64,000 nt of DNA from assembly GCA_028335825.1 (NCBI GenBank), contig JAIOKI010000024.1, positions 1-64,000 of the forward strand, in the 5' to 3' direction. This stretch comes from Nosema muscidifuracis (lineage: Eukaryota; Microsporidia; Nosematidae). The position numbers and the translations under genes are program-made. Positions 1 to 13,937 of this stretch are shown here, piece after piece. The notes beneath the pieces were generated by a model. That model ran no database searches. It was not told where the DNA came from and was given only the letters and a program-made list of their open reading frames with translations. Positions within the stretch are counted from its first letter, which is position 1. Each line of letters begins with the position of its first letter.

Positions 1-500
1 ACTTCAACAACATTATTAGTTCTAACCAAAAAGTACATATTTTTTCTACTAAATATGGTCCTATAATATCTTTATACATATTTAATAAGCTTTCTACTTT
101 TTCATCATAAATATTATATTAGGAAAATTCCACTGATTTATTGTCTAGAGGAGAGTTAATAAGATTAAAGACATTATCATCATTTTCGTTAGTTTTATTA
201 GAAAGAAAACGATAGATCATAGGAAAACTTTATCCATTGAATCTTCATGTATAATATATACTTAATAAAAACTACTTAAAGAAAACTTAAAAATCTTCAC
301 TAAATCTAAATCTTTATTTAAGAAGGAACTTCTGCCATTTGGAAAATTTAATTCAGTAATATCAAAAATCAGGATTTAATACAAGTTAATTAAATTAAAT
401 CTATAAATAGATTCCTTTATATTATCAAATGATACATCTTGTCATTGTATAATAATTATAAATACTACAAGGATTCCAAAATTTAATTAAATAACTCATT
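1..500 (-). mobile_element. Decayed Mutator-like (MULE) transposase fragment
   Basis: Read on the minus strand, pieces of a transposase core are visible: a segment DITELNF (near 340-350), then SSFY and YIIHEDSMDKVF, then PMIYRFLSNKTNENDDNVF (near 170-235). This order matches the MULE transposase pattern in which an F-x-Q-L-Y-x-IH strand is followed by a P-(L/M)-(I/V)-Y-x-L-x-NK-T block. The copy near 25.7-26.1 kb on the plus strand shares both residues and nucleotides over the same stretch, which makes chance unlikely. The reading is interrupted and the element runs off the left edge; the boundary at about 500 is approximate and no terminal inverted repeat was found. MULEs are cut-and-paste DNA transposons; this copy is dead. 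Confidence 0.6.
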
Positions 501-3500
501 TCTAAAAACAAAAGGTGAATCAGCAAGTATAACTATTATAATACTCTTCATTTTATATTTCAAAATATTATTAAAAACATAGTGTGTATATAAACTCCAA
601 CTGATTTAATAATTTAATCATTAGAGTGGTTAATCTGACATTATAAGTTACATTGGAGCATTTCCAGTATCTTTCTTTATAGGTCTTAGTCATCTATAAT
701 TGAATTTAATTACTCCCAGTTTATACGAAAGAAATTCAATATATATTGATAATTTTTTTATAAAAATCTTAGGGGGTTTTGGGAAATCACATTATACAAA
801 TATATATACAATTTAAAGATATTTCCAAAATCAAAAATAATTTTCAAATCTAAAATCATGATAATAATATGGTAAACAAAAATGATTTAATAAATATTCT
901 GAATAGTTTTACTATCATCTAATTTATATCTTTAAGGAAAAATATTAAATTATGTATTGTATATTATTTATATAATACTTAATAAATATATTTTTTTATT
1001 TATGTTATTTTAATTTATTCTTAATGATTCATTTTATTAATTAATTAATAATATATATGAGGCTGAAAAAAGACTTCTCTATCTTATTAATCTAATCATA
1101 AAATTATTTTTTAGACCCATAACATAAAAAAGACAACTTTTTAGATCCCATGGATAATAATTTAGAATACATCAAATAAAATCAAGATATAATTGAGTGA
1201 TTAGAGATCTATTCTAAGCTATGGAAGATCATTAAAAAAACATGTGAGATCTTTGGAATCAAGAAAGTAAACATCAATCTATGATGATGACTTGTATCAG
1301 ATTAATGATATAGTCGTAGAAGAAGAAGTGGTGATATTTATAATAATCTTGAGTTTTTAAGAATAGAAGAAATACTGATAATTTTATAAACTCATTAAAA
1401 TTTACTTACTTTATTCTATCTATATTAAGATTATTTTTAATAGGTAAAATAAATCTAGTGAGATAGGAATAGTGATCTTAAGAATTAGAGTTTTAGGTAT
1501 TATAAAGATATTAGCAGAATGAATAAATATTCAATAACATTAAATATATTTTTTTAATTCATTATTTCTATATTGTTAATATTTTTTCTGAATCGACTCA
1601 CTCCTCATTATAAATATAATAATTATATAATATTATCAAAATTTAAGGGAGTAAAATATATATCAGATATATGGAAATATAAAGATGTTAAAGAAACATT
1701 ATTTTTTTTCTAATTTTTAACCCATAAAATATTATTCTTACTTTTCTATATTTATAATTATAATATGGTAGTAACATGTAGATAAAAGATAGTGATTAAA
1801 TTTTATCAATTAAACCATAAAATCAGAAAATATAAAATTTTTATTAATTCATAAGAGATCAATCTTAGAATACTAAATAGTATTATTATAATAGATATTC
1901 ATGTATGATAAGCTAATACATTTTAATTTATATTATTATTATCTTTTAATTTAATTTCTTTTAGATGGGGTAAAATAATAAATTATTTTAACATTTTTAT
2001 TTATAAATTTCTTGATGATTAAATTAATTTATTCCAATACTGTATAAAAAGTCTTATATTAATACTTATAGATTTTATTCTTCAAATAAATATGTTTTAT
2101 AATATAAGATGTATCTAAATGATAATGTTTTACTTCTATGATTTAAGTCACTATAGATGAATTTGAATAAAAATATGACGTAGAAATGATATTCAAAAAT
2201 ATAATGGTTAAAAATAAATCTAGAGATTTATCAGATAATATAAGTATAAAAATGAAATTATCTCTGTTATTTTTTCAATTTAAATTATTCCTGCATTTTC
2301 TTATTTCTAAAAATATAATTAGAAATAATGAACATATAAATAATGATAATAATAGTAATAATAATAAAAGTACAAAGGTGAATATTAAAAATGAAGTTCC
2401 AAAAAAATAATCATAAACTCCTGATAAAACTAAAATAAATATTGATGACATTATGTTAAAAAAATAACATACTTTGTTATGTATTTTAAATTATTTAAAA
2501 TTTCTGAATTATCATTGTCAGATCTGTATTTACAAGTTTCTTTTATCTTCTTGTTTATTGATCCATCATCTAAATCTATTACAAGAATATCATTGAGAGA
2601 ATATGATAGTAGTAAATATAATAATAGCATTTAGAAGGATTAAAAATTTTATTTTATATTAAATAAATTTTTTTTTGATTTTATATTGATAAATTCATTT
2701 TATTTTATCAGAAGATTAATTAGAACTAAAAATTTACTTAAGATTTGTTTATGTTGTAATATTTATAGTTATTGAATTTCTTCACCCTACAATTATTAAT
2801 TTAACATTTAGTATGTTAATATAAATTAAAAAGCAGCAATTTAAGAAAGTTATAGAAAAATACATGTCTTTTTACAAATAATTTTACATATTATTTACCC
2901 TCAATTAGAAATATTTAAAATATTTTTTATCCTTACTATTAGATAAGTTAAAACTAAAATATTTAAAGATTTCTCAAATTGACAAATACTATCTTAAAGT
3001 TCTTCTTGACTAGATTATTTTGATTACATGACTTCTGTTATCAATTTTCAGATGTAAAATTTGTATATATAAATGTATAAATATTAGGTACTATAAGTTT
3101 ATCTATAGTAGTCTATATTTTTATAAATTTAGAAATTATAATTTATATTTTATACTCATTGGTATTGTCTATCTATGTGATATAAATGTTTGTACAGATA
3201 TTATTCCTTCTAATTCTCTTATACAATTCTAATATATAATAAACTTATATCTGAGAAATATCTTAAAATGTGTGTGATAGTGAAATAGTTAATGTATGAA
3301 TTATAATTTCAATAAATATACTTAATTAATTAATATTTATGAATTCGCATTTTATGTTCATATCTTGTCATTATATTAAAATGATAAATTCGCATTATTT
3401 TATTATGTTTATATTTTCACATATTTTTATAAGTATATATTCACATTTTATTATGTTTACATATTCTTTACTATTTGAAGTATTTCTCTATTTTTATTTC

Positions 3501-6500
3501 ATACATAAATAAATCTTCTTCTTTTTAGACTCTTCCATTATATAATGTGATAATTTCTATCCTACATACAAATATATTCTAAATAATAAATTCTATAAAA
3601 AATAAATGTATGATGAATATCTTAAAGTAGATAATTAATAAAAAATACATTCATATTTTGAATAGTGTAATAATAATTGATGATAATCTATCTTATTGAA
3701 GAATATATGTAGAAGATAAGAAATATTTATTTGTCAAAAAGTCATATATTTTAAGGAGTAAATATAAGTATTAAGTGACATATTCTTCTTTAAGATGTCA
3801 TCAATAATAAATATATTTATATTTCTTTATGTTAAATATTAGACTTTGATTAGAAAAATAAAATAGTTATTTTATGAGATAATACCACACAAATTCTAAT
3901 GTGACAGTTGTTTATCATTAAATCGACTGCTTATTCATTAAAAGATTTAAAATAGTTAATTTTTGAGATTAGCAAAACCAAGGGTTATTTATTATCCTCT
4001 CAGGGAATTAAAACATATATAAACTAGATAAGGCTAAGTTGATCTGAGTACTTTTAATTTGTTCATTATATTCTAATAATATATGGATCTAAATATCGAG
4101 CTTATAGAACTTTATCTATTGAATTAATTCTATTTTTTATCTTGTATGAATTCTATATTACATACAGCATATCGTCTACATAATTCTTAAATTATATCTT
4201 TATGTACTCATTTTAATTTTTTTATTATCTCAGACTTAAATCATTGGTTCATCTAATATATCTGAATATGAACTACACCTTATTGTTATGTTCTTTTGGA
4301 ACTTCTTATTTTTTAGGTTAGGTTTGAATAACAAACTTATTAGTTTATATTTATTCATTTTTATATCTTTCTAATATCTAAAATACATTCATTTATAAGT
4401 GATTAATTTTTTTCATATGTTATATGAAACTACTTCTTCGATATTTCATCTTGGATAAGTTTTGTTCTTTAACTCCAATAAGTTTGTATAATTTACTTGT
4501 CTTTACATTACTTCAATATTATATTCATATAATGACTTTAGATTGTCATGTACTGTCTTCTCTTCTCGATAAATCATATTTAAATGTTAGATATAATTAT
4601 CTTTTTTTGATCATGTCTTTATTTTCATTATAATGTCTTGTTCTACTCAAAACATCACATTTTCTATTTTTGTATTGTTTCTTAATATAAGTATCTAAAT
4701 TATTACAATTTTTATAGATTTGATAATATTTCTTTCTCAATGATTATAAATTTTTTTAGATCCTTAATTTATCTAATATGTTTCTGTATTGTATTTGTCT
4801 AAAAATTATTCAAAAATTATTACTTAATGCATTAGTTTCGAAAATAAAATCATTCATAATGTCTGTGTTTTTAGAATTAAATCAATTAGTAGTATTCATT
4901 TCAATCTAATAAAGTAAATTATGTATTTCTCTATTTATTTATATTTTACATCTTTTTATGTCATGTTAAGTATAGGCTCAATTATGAAAAACAGTCCTTT
5001 ATAAATTTACTATTCTAATACACGATACAATCTTCTTACTTCTTCGATTTTTTAATTTTGTCTGTAAAATTAAGATTCCATAAAACTCTACTTCTTGCTT
5101 TTTAACTTCTAATCTTCTTTTTTAATATTAATCCTTTATCTATCAATATATTCATTATTCTCTGAAATATTACATCATTCGATTTTCCAATTTCTTTATA
5201 TATTATATTGTTTACACACTTAAATAATAGTATATAAATCTTTATTATTATTAGCATTAATTTTCATTCATCCAACTTATTCTTGAAATTGAATGGTGTT
5301 TTATAAAGATAAACAGTTGTAAAATATTTCTAATTTTTCATATTATGACTCATTTATTAAATATGATTTAGAGTAAGTCTCATGTCTCTACAAGCTTGAT
5401 GTTATGATTTAACTAGACCCTTCCTCATACATATAAGAATTTTATGTGTTATATTTGTAACAACTTCATGAGTAAACTAGTATTCCTTTTTCTTTGTATG
5501 ACTTTATCATCACTTTTTGATTTTCTAAAACACTAATTATATCTTTTATTATGTTTAATATATCAATCCTTTATATTCTAACATTGTATTCCATCATAAA
5601 ATTAACTAAGGCACATGTATATTACTAACAGACTCTCATGTCTATGATATTTATGTCTGAAAGTTGAACAAGACTAGAAGTTTCGTATTTATCTTCTTCT
5701 TATGTCCAACAAAAGAATATTACTATTTCTTACTTTATAATTAGATTACCTGTTGTAATATTCTTTGTCCACTATACACCTGCTACTGAGCTATTCTTCT
5801 TAATTTTTGTTTTTCTATTATAACAAAGTTAACGTCTTTCAATTTTTTAAAATCATTAACTTTTCTTTTTTTTCAAATTTCTAATAATATTAAAAAAATT
5901 GACACTTTATGCTTTTGCTCTTTCTCTATCTACCTTCATCCTCATAATTGAATAACTTAATATTTCATAGGGTATTATTTAATTTGTAAATATCTTCCAG
6001 TAAATGTTTTGTTTAGATAACTTTAAATGTCTATGATATTTAGTTCAATCTCATTATTTGAATTCACAAGCATTGATTTATCTTCTTTAAGAGAGATTGT
6101 AGATAACATTTTCATAATTCATATAGTTTTTTATCTTGATATAGATGTATTTATGTATGTTATCATTTTTCTAATTTATATTGAGATTACTAAAATTAGG
6201 GATTTATTTAAAATTTTTTATACTCACAACAAAACATATTTATATTCATACAAATAAAAATTTTTATATCAACTTTTTTCTCATTAATTAGCATATATTT
6301 TTCATTGAAACAATATTTATATTGATTTATATGGGATTTCAATATTCTCTTGTTCTAATGAAAGTTATGATTATAGTTGTGTAAAATTAACATTATTAAA
6401 AAAGCGATAAACATAAATATCAATTTTATTTATCTCTAATTCAATGTTTATTTATTGATTTTTTTAAAATATTTTAACATATAAGGAAGAAAACATTTAG

Positions 6501-8319
6501 ATATAATAACCATTATAAGAATACATAAATAATATTTCTTATAAGTTTTAACATATTTATATACAATTAATAAAAATAATGAAATACTTATTGACTTAGT
6601 ATTTATTTATGTCATAGTAACTATTGGTCAGAAAATAAATTAGATCGTTATGAGTCATCAAGAACTAATTAATCATAATAGTCTCTAGTGATTTATTACA
6701 TATAAATGAGACAAATATTTTTTTTAATTTGATAATTTATATTTTAATTAATTCAAGGTCAAAACTTCAAAAATATTTATCTCATAGTTGAAAAATCTAA
6801 GAAATTTCTTTTATTATGTGTTTGATTTAGAAAAAGAAAATTGTTAACTTTTACATCAATTATTATTTATTTTATATATGAAGTAAAAATATATTATCGG
6901 CACTGTTTCAGATCATACAGAAACATTAAATAAGCTCAACGATATAAATGGAATGATAGAAGAGGTTGATACATAAAACATAAGTCGTGTTTTAAAATAA
7001 AATTTTGTAATTTATATAAATTGATATTGTATCTATTCTAGAACAAATATTATCTTTATTAATATAATTATAACATATCTAAGAATTTTGATAAAAAGTA
7101 CATTGAAAGGTTTTATAAATTGATTTGTTCATTCTTTTATATTTAAAAAGACAAAATTAGCAAAGGCTCTTTGAAAACTTAGAAAGTATCTATACAGTCT
7201 ATTATTAATAACTTTCAAAATTAATATTAGACATACATAAAGAAAATATTCAAAGAGAATTTTATCTTCCTTATTGAATGTTTAAAGTGTCACTAGATAT
7301 CTCTGACAGACGTTAAAGTTAACTCAATTATTTTTACTTACTATTAAATATGTTATAAATTTATAATAACTAATATGATCAAGACAAATATGTTGAAAAT
7401 AATACAATATTAAATTTAATACTTGACACATTTAAAGATACTTTTCGTAAATAGTCTCTAATCTACTTAACTACTAAAAACGTCATTGTATTAAACAATA
7501 ATTATACATAGATGAAAGATCTCAGAAGAATGAAAAAGATTGATAAAATTGTATTAGACACACTCAAATCATAAGACCAAGAAAATGATAAAAAGATTCT
7601 TCAACATATTGTTACAGTTAGAAGCGATTGCATAAGTTTTATTAAATAAAAAAAAATAAATTTTATTACGCCATGTCTTTATTATTTATTTCTCTTAATT
7701 TATCCAAAGTATAAGAAAACTTTTTTAAAAATTATAATTTAATAAGATAATATTCATAAATATTCTAATTATTTTGTTTAGATAACTTGAAAAAAAATTT
7801 ATATATTAGCTATCTAAGTCTCCTTTTTTCAGTCTAATTTAACAAATTAATAATATTGCAAATTTAATGTAACTAAAAAACTAACTATAAATAAAGTCTA
7901 AGACTAGAGATTAGTGTAAACAGGTTTAGAATTTATAAAAGCTAAAAGAACCCATTTAAAATATTAAACAAACTTTTTTTTTTAATTTCATAAAATATGT
8001 CAAATTTATCTTTAAATAAATTAAAAACAACGTGTTCTTTTATATATTTTAAATAAGATTATATGGTAACTAAATTATTAATATATTTCCAAAGAAAATA
8101 AATTATTGTTGAAAGTGTTTTTAATTTATATTTTGTAAATATATAAACGTTGCTCAAAAAACGAATTTTTTTTTAATAAATAAATTTATATTAATCTAAT
8201 TATCTATTTAAACTATTACTTTTTTCAATGTTTTCTATGTAGAAAATTTTTTAAATTAAATTTATATGAAAATTTTTAATTTAAATTAAAAATATTTAAA
8301 CAAAAAAATTTTTATCTTT
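501..8319. other. Long gene-free stretch
   Basis: No convincing gene was found in about 7.8 kb. The short open frames here (for example 2186-2410, 4424-4633 and 6027-6257) are low-complexity or lie in composition that opens frames by chance, and have no start-proximal C-run. From about 3340 to 6300 the plus strand is markedly T-rich. Real genes in this window are purine-rich on their coding strand, so this may be a decayed minus-strand element, but no domain could be identified with confidence. Confidence 0.5.
6890..7660 (+). pseudogene. Possible decayed protein gene, unknown family
   Basis: The plus strand is purine-rich and gives scattered protein-like stretches: an early one reading TLNKLNDINGMIEEVD (near 6930-6970) and a later one with KKIDKIVLDTLKS and HIVTVRSDCISFIK (near 7510-7650). 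Between them the frame is repeatedly interrupted. The residue mix is typical of the lysine/asparagine-rich proteins of this genome, but no family is recognised and there is no start signal. It could equally be part of a dead mobile element or chance. Confidence 0.2.
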
Positions 8320-9945
8320 ATGAAATTGTTTTTACTTTTTACTTATGTATTATCAGAATTACTTGAACTACATTATAATATTCAAAATCAGCTATTAGAG
8401 AAGATTCAGGATAAATTGAATACAGGAGATTATGCATGCTTAGATTTAGACGAAAATTATATAATTCATATAATTAAACTAAATCGTTCAGATTTAGTAA
8501 TAGAAAGATTTGATAAGCTTCATGGAATAACTAACCCAATTATTATTAAGTTGGATGAACATTTAGATGAGGATTTAAATCTTAAAGAATCCTTAAAAGC
8601 CAAAATAATTCAACAGTTGTATTCTTTTGGAGATAGAGAAATAAAATATATTTTTATAGTAGAAAATGATAATTTATATAAGAATGAGATGTATCTTTAT
8701 GAATTTTTGAAAAATCTATCATCTTATACTCACATGATCGAAAACTATGATGAAAGTAAAAGAGACTATATAAAGTATAAATCTATTATTAGAAACGATT
8801 TAATATTTGCATCATGTACGTTTGAGAAAAAAATAGAACACATAGATTATTTTGTTGAAAATTATGATAAAGAATTATTTAATCTTACTTTATTTGGAGC
8901 AAAAAATGAGAAGTATTTTTTAAAATTTAATATAGGATCTTTTGACTTAGCTGAATGTTTTCGATATTTTTATATCAAAAATAATATTATTTCAGAAGAA
9001 GATGCAGATGCATTTTTGAAATTTGTTAAAAATTTCAACTTTGAATTGTTAAAAATAGGTTTGATTATGGAAATAATTGATAAAGCTACTGACAACTTTA
9101 TTTTTAAAAGAACAAATATGGAATCAGAAAATATTAGGTTAACAAGAAAAATAGATTTGAAAATAAATGAAAAAAATATAATTTGGAATTCAATATGTTA
9201 TTTATATGATGAAGAAATATCAGTTGATAAAAATCTTGAATGTCTAACTATATCAAAAGATCAATTTGAAGGGATAAAAAATTATTACTTAATAGTTACT
9301 GGAATAGATAGGCCAACTTTATTGGATATAAATAGACTAATGAATGCATTAAAAGGAAGTGAAATATATACAACAGTCTTAAAAAATATATTGAACAATA
9401 AAGATTCATACAAGGGAATAATTCTAATTAACATTCTATATAGTTTAGCTATAATTACCAAATCTCAGTTTAAGGATTATTTGTATTATCAAAATAGTGC
9501 TAGTATTGATATTAAAGATATTACTAATCATATAAATTCTCATTATGAGAGTATTAGATTCACTTTATATAATACTCTGCTATATTTTGAATTATGTGAT
9601 ATTGCAAATAATCTGAATAATGAATTAGATTTTTTCAAAGAGTTCAATCAGATTTTATCAATTGCTTCTGTGAAAGAAAAAATGAATTTATCAGATAACA
9701 AAGATTACTCAATAATGACAAAGTTAAATATTTTTATTGAGAGAGTTTATTATAAACCTATTTACAGAAATCATAAATATATTTTAGATCATCCTTCTAG
9801 AATGATTCTATTTATTTCTCAATTGATAAGTGATAAATCAATAGTTGATGAAGATTTGATTTTGAAATACTCAGAAGGTAATTTTGAGAAAAAATATCTT
9901 CAAACATTTTACGAAGAAATATTAACGAGTGATAACAACGATTAA
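8320..9945 (+). CDS. Family A secreted protein, function unknown
   Basis: This is a 541-residue open frame with a hydrophobic N-terminus (MKLFLLFTYVLSELLE) that looks like a signal peptide, so the protein is probably exported or placed in the spore or cell envelope. The rest is lysine-, asparagine- and isoleucine-rich with no further membrane span. Residues 20-160 align well with the protein at 22335-23987: a shared (T/D)(S/T)GDY/F block, then an HIIK or HVIK strand, then L-(D/N)-x-(H/Y)-LD, then KNLS-x-Y. The C-terminal half is helical, with an LLYFELCD motif matching LMYFEMCD in that paralogue. No known domain is recognised. No C-run precedes the ATG, unlike two of its paralogues. It stands alone, with more than 2 kb of non-coding DNA on the 3' side. 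Confidence 0.8.
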   Translation: MKLFLLFTYVLSELLELHYNIQNQLLEKIQDKLNTGDYACLDLDENYIIHIIKLNRSDLVIERFDKLHGITNPIIIKLDEHLDEDLNLKESLKAKIIQQLYSFGDREIKYIFIVENDNLYKNEMYLYEFLKNLSSYTHMIENYDESKRDYIKYKSIIRNDLIFASCTFEKKIEHIDYFVENYDKELFNLTLFGAKNEKYFLKFNIGSFDLAECFRYFYIKNNIISEEDADAFLKFVKNFNFELLKIGLIMEIIDKATDNFIFKRTNMESENIRLTRKIDLKINEKNIIWNSICYLYDEEISVDKNLECLTISKDQFEGIKNYYLIVTGIDRPTLLDINRLMNALKGSEIYTTVLKNILNNKDSYKGIILINILYSLAIITKSQFKDYLYYQNSASIDIKDITNHINSHYESIRFTLYNTLLYFELCDIANNLNNELDFFKEFNQILSIASVKEKMNLSDNKDYSIMTKLNIFIERVYYKPIYRNHKYILDHPSRMILFISQLISDKSIVDEDLILKYSEGNFEKKYLQTFYEEILTSDNND

Positions 9946-12160
9946 TTTATTAAAACGTTAATTTTATATTTTAAACTCTATATATATAAATTCTGATTTT
10001 ATAGTAATTTATGGCCTTAAATTTAATTTATTTTGTGAATGTATAATCTCTTTTATTAATTAACCCCTCTATAATTATAAGATGATTGTAATCTTTTTTA
10101 TTATAAAATTTTAACCCTCTAAATAATTTTGATATATAATATTAATAATACACAATGTTGGTTGATGATATAACACTTTCAAATGAGTAAATTTAGTAGA
10201 TAGAATAAATGTTTAGATAGTGTAATTTTTTAGTATAAAATTCTATATTGAACAAGCATATTAATAATCAAAATTATGGATCTTTATCTATTTTATTAAG
10301 AATTAAGTGATAGATAGCTTAGAATTTCAACATCATAATAAGAATGAGATATTAAGATATCAATATGCTATTTTTGAAAATATGGTATCACTTTGTCAGT
10401 ATAAATATAAACATTAAGATATTTTATTGTTAAGTTTCGTTTAAAAATATAAATAATTGGAGGTTTTGATGTTTAGTATAAATTATTGACGATATAAATA
10501 AAAATATATGTACTATAAAAAGATTAATACCTAGATATATATTAGAACATATTTAACTTATCTATTAAAACAAAGTAAAGTCTCATTATTTTATTACAAA
10601 TCTACCATTTAAATAAAAAATTTGGGTATCTTCATGTTTAAGTTTTCTATTCCAAATTGATAAGGTCCGATTATTTGAATTGCTCTATTTGTGGTCCTCA
10701 GAGATTGAGCCTCTGAACTGACTATGTTTATACTTCTAGAGTCACATTAAGTACTCTAGATTGAACACATCTATCTAGACATATCTTAATTCTATATAGT
10801 TCAAGAAGTATGTAAAAACTCTTTCTCACGTCATTACATACATATAATTCTCATCTTATTCTTGTACATCGATTCTCAATGATTAATATCAGTTCATTCT
10901 AATGTCTTTTCTTTACTTCTACAGTTCTTGAATTATAAAATCACATTATATCTGTTAGTCAAGCCTTTGCTAAAACTAAAAGAAAGTTTAAAAATGTAAT
11001 CATATTTTTTCGTTTCATCCTTATTTATAAGGGTTTAAAATCCTCCATGTTGTAATATATTGACGTTTTTATATTAAAAATATTGATTGCATTACTGTTT
11101 CCATATACAGTTCATATCTGTTAAAGAAATTTGATTATGTCATCATCTATTTTAAATGCGCTTCAGTTCGCAACTCTTAGAATTTTTGTTATCAATGGTG
11201 TTTCATCTTCTGAAATTAGATTTTATAAAATTTAGTTTTTATAATACAAATAATAGAATTTTTTTCATTGAAGATAATATAAATTAAATGTTTAAATCAA
11301 TGATATAATCTTATTTTTAAAATTCAACTTAAGAAAAATTTATATTGAAAATATTATTTATAATAAATAAATTTAGTTTCGAAATAACATGAAAATTAAT
11401 TGTAATTATTTTTTATAATGAAAATAAATCAAAGAACATAACTTAGATTAAAAATGATAGTATTTACAAAAATATACATAAATTTATTAAATATTGATTT
11501 ATATGTTTTATTGTTGATGAATAGAAAAAATTTGTTTATTAAATAAATAGTTCTAATAATTTTATTAATTTATGTAATATGAATATATTTATTTACATAA
11601 ATAATGTTACAAATATTTGTTACAAGTTGGAAAAAATTAACCATCTTCTATATTCATAAAATAAGCTACTAGTCATAGAAATATTATTTTATATTTATTT
11701 TAACTCATATGAAATTCCTTCTTTAATTGAGCTATTTTCTGGCTTTTGGTATCATATTTTTTTATTTTTTCCAATTTTATCTACATCTATAAATATTGTA
11801 AATTTGTTATTATATCATCCTAATTTATATAAAAAATTTTATTTTGTAAATTGATATCAATTCAAATTATTTAATTAAAAACATATTCTTATATTTTATA
11901 TAGATTAATAAAAGATAATAAAATTTATAATTTATTATTATTGTATTTGAAAATAGTTAATTGGTGATTAAATAATTGTTTGATTATTACAATACATAAA
12001 AAATTTGATTAAATTTATTACGTTTATAAAAAAGTATTATTATAATGTTTTATTGTAATAAATTATTAGCTATGAGATTTTGTTTATTGACAGAAATTAA
12101 TATATTTCAATTAAGTGAATATTTAAAAAATTATATAAATTTGAATATTTTAGATCCATA
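9946..12160. other. Intergenic stretch with a decayed element fragment
   Basis: No intact gene is visible. A patch of higher G+C content near 10640-11110 looks like a remnant of a mobile element (listed separately). The rest is A+T-rich low-complexity sequence. Near 10061 a CCCC run precedes an ATG, but the frame closes after 10 codons. Confidence 0.5.
10640..11110 (-). mobile_element. Retroelement fragment, probably 3' end of a LINE-type RT gene
   Basis: On the minus strand this patch of higher G+C content reads as broken protein pieces, including ELYVCNDV, CVQSRVLNVTLEV and SSEAQSLRTTNRAIQII. The CVQSRVLNVTLEV block resembles SVYNLKKTLKSISLDYRR in the fragment at 50935-51180, in the same position after a PYV-type block. 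From memory, a P-Y/F-V-x-T-W-D-G block followed by Y-I-Q-x-x-x-L-K-K-T-L-E occurs near the C-terminus of microsporidian reverse transcriptases. Assignment to the non-LTR class is inference. The fragment is old and heavily decayed. Confidence 0.3.
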
Positions 12161-13495
12161 ATGTTTTTGAAAACTCTATACTTTTTGATTATAAATGGTA
12201 CAAAGAATAATTCTCATGAAATGTGTTTAATAAAAGAGATCCTTCCAAGTAAAGATTACATACCTATTGATTTGGGACCTCTAGATAAATCTGATTTTAT
12301 GACTGATACTTCAGATCATAATAAAAATAACTCAGTTATACGATATGAGCTATTAGAAAGATGCAGAATAAACGAAGATTATTTATCTTTAAATAAGTAT
12401 ATTGACAATCTTGATTTAAAAGCAGATAAAAATTCTGTTACTTTAAAAAATAAATCAAATCAATCTTATGATAACGAACCAATTAATCTTTTAAATCATG
12501 ATAACACAATAATTCTTCCAATAGATGATTTTTTTTTGTTTAATAAGACTATATGTATGTTTCACAATGATATGGAACAAACCAACTTACAGTTACAATA
12601 TTTATCGAATTTAATAAACTATAAGCATGAATCTTATGAAGTTTATAAAGACATCTTATTAGATATAATGAAGAGTCATATGTTTATACCCAACATATTT
12701 CAGGTTGATGGGTTTTATAATTCTAATGATATTTATGATAATATTGATCTAATATTTAAATATATGAAATTCATTAAGGAGTTCGACTTTAGCAAATTAA
12801 ACCTAAGGAATTATGCATACTTTAATCAAAAAAAAGAATTATATCAAATTTTTCATAAGTACAAAAGAAATCTTAATTTATCTATTTATTTATTTACTAA
12901 AAGAAATGTCACAAAATTGAATGAAATAACAGAAGAAGTTTATCAAGAAATCTATGAAAAGAAAATATCTAAAGAGACAATAATTTCATGTATAATAGAA
13001 AGTATAAATATTATGGAAGATCCTTTAGACAAAATTATACTCTACAAATGTCTATTTGACATTCTTACAAAGAAAAAAAATATTAACTGTTTAATTAGAC
13101 TTTTATTTCATATAATAATGTATTATAAAGAAGGTAAAGTTTATTTAATACATGAAAATGAGCATTTTTTAATAGACAGATTATTATATTTAATTACGTG
13201 TTTAAATCCTAAGTTTATTTTAGATTTAAAAGATTTTTCAAAATATAAAAAGAAAAAAAAATCAGAGTTATTTTTAAAATATTATAAAACAAAATCAAAA
13301 GATTCATTAAGAGAAAATATCGAAATTCATGGAATATTCTTAAATTTGATAGATGAAAATCAACCAAATGATTATTACAACGTATTAAATAGAATATTTG
13401 ATAACTATTGCTACAACAATATAATAATTAAATTTATGTCAAACATGATAATGCAAGGTGTAATAAAGATATTAGAAGACAATAAAATACTTTAA
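12161..13495 (+). CDS. Hypothetical protein, possible divergent family A member
   Basis: This 444-residue open frame has coding-like composition. The N-terminus MFLKTLYFLIING is only weakly hydrophobic, so a signal peptide is uncertain. Residues about 25-40 (ILPSKDYIPIDLG) resemble the KLNTGDYACLDLD block near the N-terminus of the family A protein at 8320. The C-terminal half is predicted helical from its residue pattern, with recurring leucine/isoleucine-rich segments. The resemblance to family A is faint and may reflect shared composition. No domain or catalytic motif is recognised. No C-run precedes the ATG; the next feature downstream is a decayed family B copy 440 bases away. Confidence 0.7.
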   Translation: MFLKTLYFLIINGTKNNSHEMCLIKEILPSKDYIPIDLGPLDKSDFMTDTSDHNKNNSVIRYELLERCRINEDYLSLNKYIDNLDLKADKNSVTLKNKSNQSYDNEPINLLNHDNTIILPIDDFFLFNKTICMFHNDMEQTNLQLQYLSNLINYKHESYEVYKDILLDIMKSHMFIPNIFQVDGFYNSNDIYDNIDLIFKYMKFIKEFDFSKLNLRNYAYFNQKKELYQIFHKYKRNLNLSIYLFTKRNVTKLNEITEEVYQEIYEKKISKETIISCIIESINIMEDPLDKIILYKCLFDILTKKKNINCLIRLLFHIIMYYKEGKVYLIHENEHFLIDRLLYLITCLNPKFILDLKDFSKYKKKKKSELFLKYYKTKSKDSLRENIEIHGIFLNLIDENQPNDYYNVLNRIFDNYCYNNIIIKFMSNMIMQGVIKILEDNKIL

Positions 13496-13937
13496 TTAAT
13501 GCTTTTACAGTTCTATGGTTTTAGAAAAATTAATTTATAATTTACCAATCAACAAATATGAATTAAAAAAATAAATTTATAATTCGATTTTATAATGTTT
13601 GGTGTATCATAAAAATACGGCATAAGAAAATCTATTAATAAAAAAAATGATGATCAAATTATATATATATTTTATCTAAAATGTATAGTTATGTAACAAA
13701 TAAGAGCTATATTTCATATTTAAGTAACTCATTTTTTATATCAATCGTTAAATTTAATTAAATTATATATACAGCTAAGATTTATAGATTATTATTACTA
13801 TATAAGAAATAATATAATTTGTATATTTTAAGTGTACTATAAGAAATTTAAATAAATTAATAATCAAATATTTAATATAAATAAACTTTGATAACATTAA
13901 TTAGATTAATAGTGATATTTATTTATAAAATTTAAAA
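13496..13937. other. Short intergenic stretch
   Basis: A+T-rich spacer between the 444-residue gene and the decayed family B copy. Nothing is recognised in it. Confidence 0.5.

Noticed and set aside
2186-2410. 74-residue plus-strand open frame
   Set aside because: Asparagine/lysine low complexity, no start motif and no similarity to anything else; likely chance in A/T-rich DNA.
4160-4180. Minus-strand string YVDDML resembling a reverse transcriptase active-site motif
   Set aside because: No other reverse transcriptase block could be placed around it, so neither the presence nor the class of an element can be supported.
5300-5800. Protein-like minus-strand readings that could come from an integrase or transposase
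   Set aside because: No catalytic or zinc-binding pattern was convincing; only the composition bias is recorded.
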